DNA of 40,348 bases, taken from NCBI GenBank assembly GCA_005888435.1, contig VAXO01000023.1:1-40348 (forward strand), given 5' to 3'. The notes below the pieces were generated by a model that made no database searches, was not told the origin of the DNA, and worked only from the letters and a program-made list of their open reading frames with translations. Source of the DNA: Actinomycetota bacterium (GTDB taxonomy: Bacteria > Actinomycetota > Thermoleophilia > Gaiellales > Gaiellaceae). Positions within the stretch are counted from its first letter, which is position 1; each line of letters begins with the position of its first letter. A program made the translations under genes and the position numbers. Shown here one piece after another: positions 39,799 through 40,348 of the stretch.

Positions 39799-40348
39799 TT
39801 AGTCAGTTCGTACGGTGTGACGCCCGAATGCGTTGAGCGCGGTCACCGCGCCGTCGCCGTCACGGACGAAGAACCCGGTGCTGCCTCGGTACGGCGGGGT
39901 CGTGCAGACGATGCGATCGCCGTCGCCTGCGCAGAAGACGAATGGGATCGGCGGCTCCTGCTCGGGATCGATGCCCAGCTCCGCGAGCACCTCGGGACGG
40001 TCGATGACCTCGAGGGTGATCCCGTCGCCGCCGGGCGCGACGTTGACCACGTTCGCGACCGTCTCGTACGTGCCGCAGAACTGCGCGACCTCGTCGGCCG
40101 AGCGAGGCTCGATGTCTGGCTCGGGGATCGGAGCCTCGAGCACGGCCTCCCAGGCCCAACGCGTCAGCCGCTCGTTGAACTCCGATCCCACGGGAGCGCA
40201 ATTCGTGCACGAGGCGAGGGCGAAGCCCCGTTCGGGAACCGTCTTGAACAACGAGAGCTGACCCGGCATTGCCCCGCCGTGCCCGGCGACCCGGACCCCT
40301 CCGACGTCGCTCAAGAGCCAGGAAATGCCGACGGCGTCGCCCGAGGAC
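39799..40348 (-). CDS. Serine hydrolase of the beta-lactamase (class C/PBP) family, N-terminus cut by window edge
   Basis: The C-terminal 182 or so residues of a larger protein that continues past the window. VAGHGGAMPGQLS carries the HGG triad that replaces KTG in many class C-like esterases and PBPs. A beta-strand-rich C-terminal domain follows (FCGTYETVANVVNV, DRIVCTTPPYRGSTGFF), as in EstB/LACTB-like proteins. The catalytic SxxK and YxN lie outside the window. The reading frame is open to base 40348. Function beyond hydrolase fold not determined. Confidence 0.82.
   Translation of the reverse strand, partial: SSGDAVGISWLLSDVGGVRVAGHGGAMPGQLSLFKTVPERGFALASCTNCAPVGSEFNERLTRWAWEAVLEAPIPEPDIEPRSADEVAQFCGTYETVANVVNVAPGGDGITLEVIDRPEVLAELGIDPEQEPPIPFVFCAGDGDRIVCTTPPYRGSTGFFVRDGDGAVTALNAFGRHTVRTD

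Noticed and set aside
1-40348. tRNA, rRNA, riboswitch or prophage genes
   Set aside because: No cloverleaf, rRNA-like stretch, conserved riboswitch core, integrase or phage structural gene was recognised by eye; a covariance-model scan would be needed to exclude small RNAs.

Overview
This is a high-GC bacterial chromosome segment (GC-rich by eye; not computed). It is most likely from an actinomycete-type bacterium and possibly from Thermoleophilia. The evidence is GC-biased codons, many GTG starts, an F420-type luciferase-like oxidoreductase, a PxKF-domain secreted protein, and pervasive ATGA/GTGA start-stop overlaps. The lineage is inference. Coding density is very high. No gap exceeds about 300 bases, and I saw no rRNA, tRNA, CRISPR array, transposase or phage gene.

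Layout. (1) 1-6216: a solute importer of the dipeptide/oligopeptide ABC type on the minus strand (binding protein, two permeases, two ATPases, the last truncated by the window edge). A LacI-family regulator is divergent from it, and two CpG-centred palindromes lie between them. A cluster of strong hairpins follows at 6248-6339. (2) 6341-14504, minus strand: a tandem-VOC protein, then a nearly complete protocatechuate branch of the beta-ketoadipate pathway. In transcription order it is aryl aldehyde dehydrogenase, CoA transferase alpha and beta, pcaH, pcaG, pcaB, pcaD, pcaC, pobA, almost all joined by 4-base start/stop overlaps. (3) 14601-18150, plus strand and divergent from (2): an IclR regulator, a MetE-like methyltransferase and a ThDP-dependent benzoylformate-decarboxylase-like enzyme. 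Taken together, (2) and (3) could convert a (4-hydroxy)aryl-glyoxylate to the aldehyde, then 4-hydroxybenzoate, protocatechuate and 3-oxoadipyl-CoA. The final thiolase (pcaF) is not in the window. (4) 18153-23577: a taurine/nitrate/aromatic-type ABC importer whose binding protein carries an extra C-terminal domain resembling a cupredoxin without copper ligands. A MarR regulator and an MFS exporter are divergent from it.

(5) 23589-25908: prephenate dehydratase, then a formate-dehydrogenase/molybdenum-cofactor accessory group (small DUF6457-like protein, FdhD, MobA). (6) 25885-31718: S9 peptidase, F420-dependent LLM oxidoreductase, GNAT acetyltransferase, BtpA-family protein, HU-like nucleoid protein, LysE-type exporter and a small unknown protein. 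(7) 31725-34826, minus strand: a compact operon of a secreted M14 carboxypeptidase, a kelch plus YVTN double beta-propeller protein and a lipoprotein cytochrome c. (8) 34913-40348: ABC-2 exporter (ATPase plus permease), a DUF6308-like protein, a secreted Ig-like/PxKF protein, a small conserved helical protein, a membrane TPR protein, and the C-terminal part of a beta-lactamase-family serine hydrolase cut by the window edge.

All assignments come from reading translated sequence and motifs; no database search was run.
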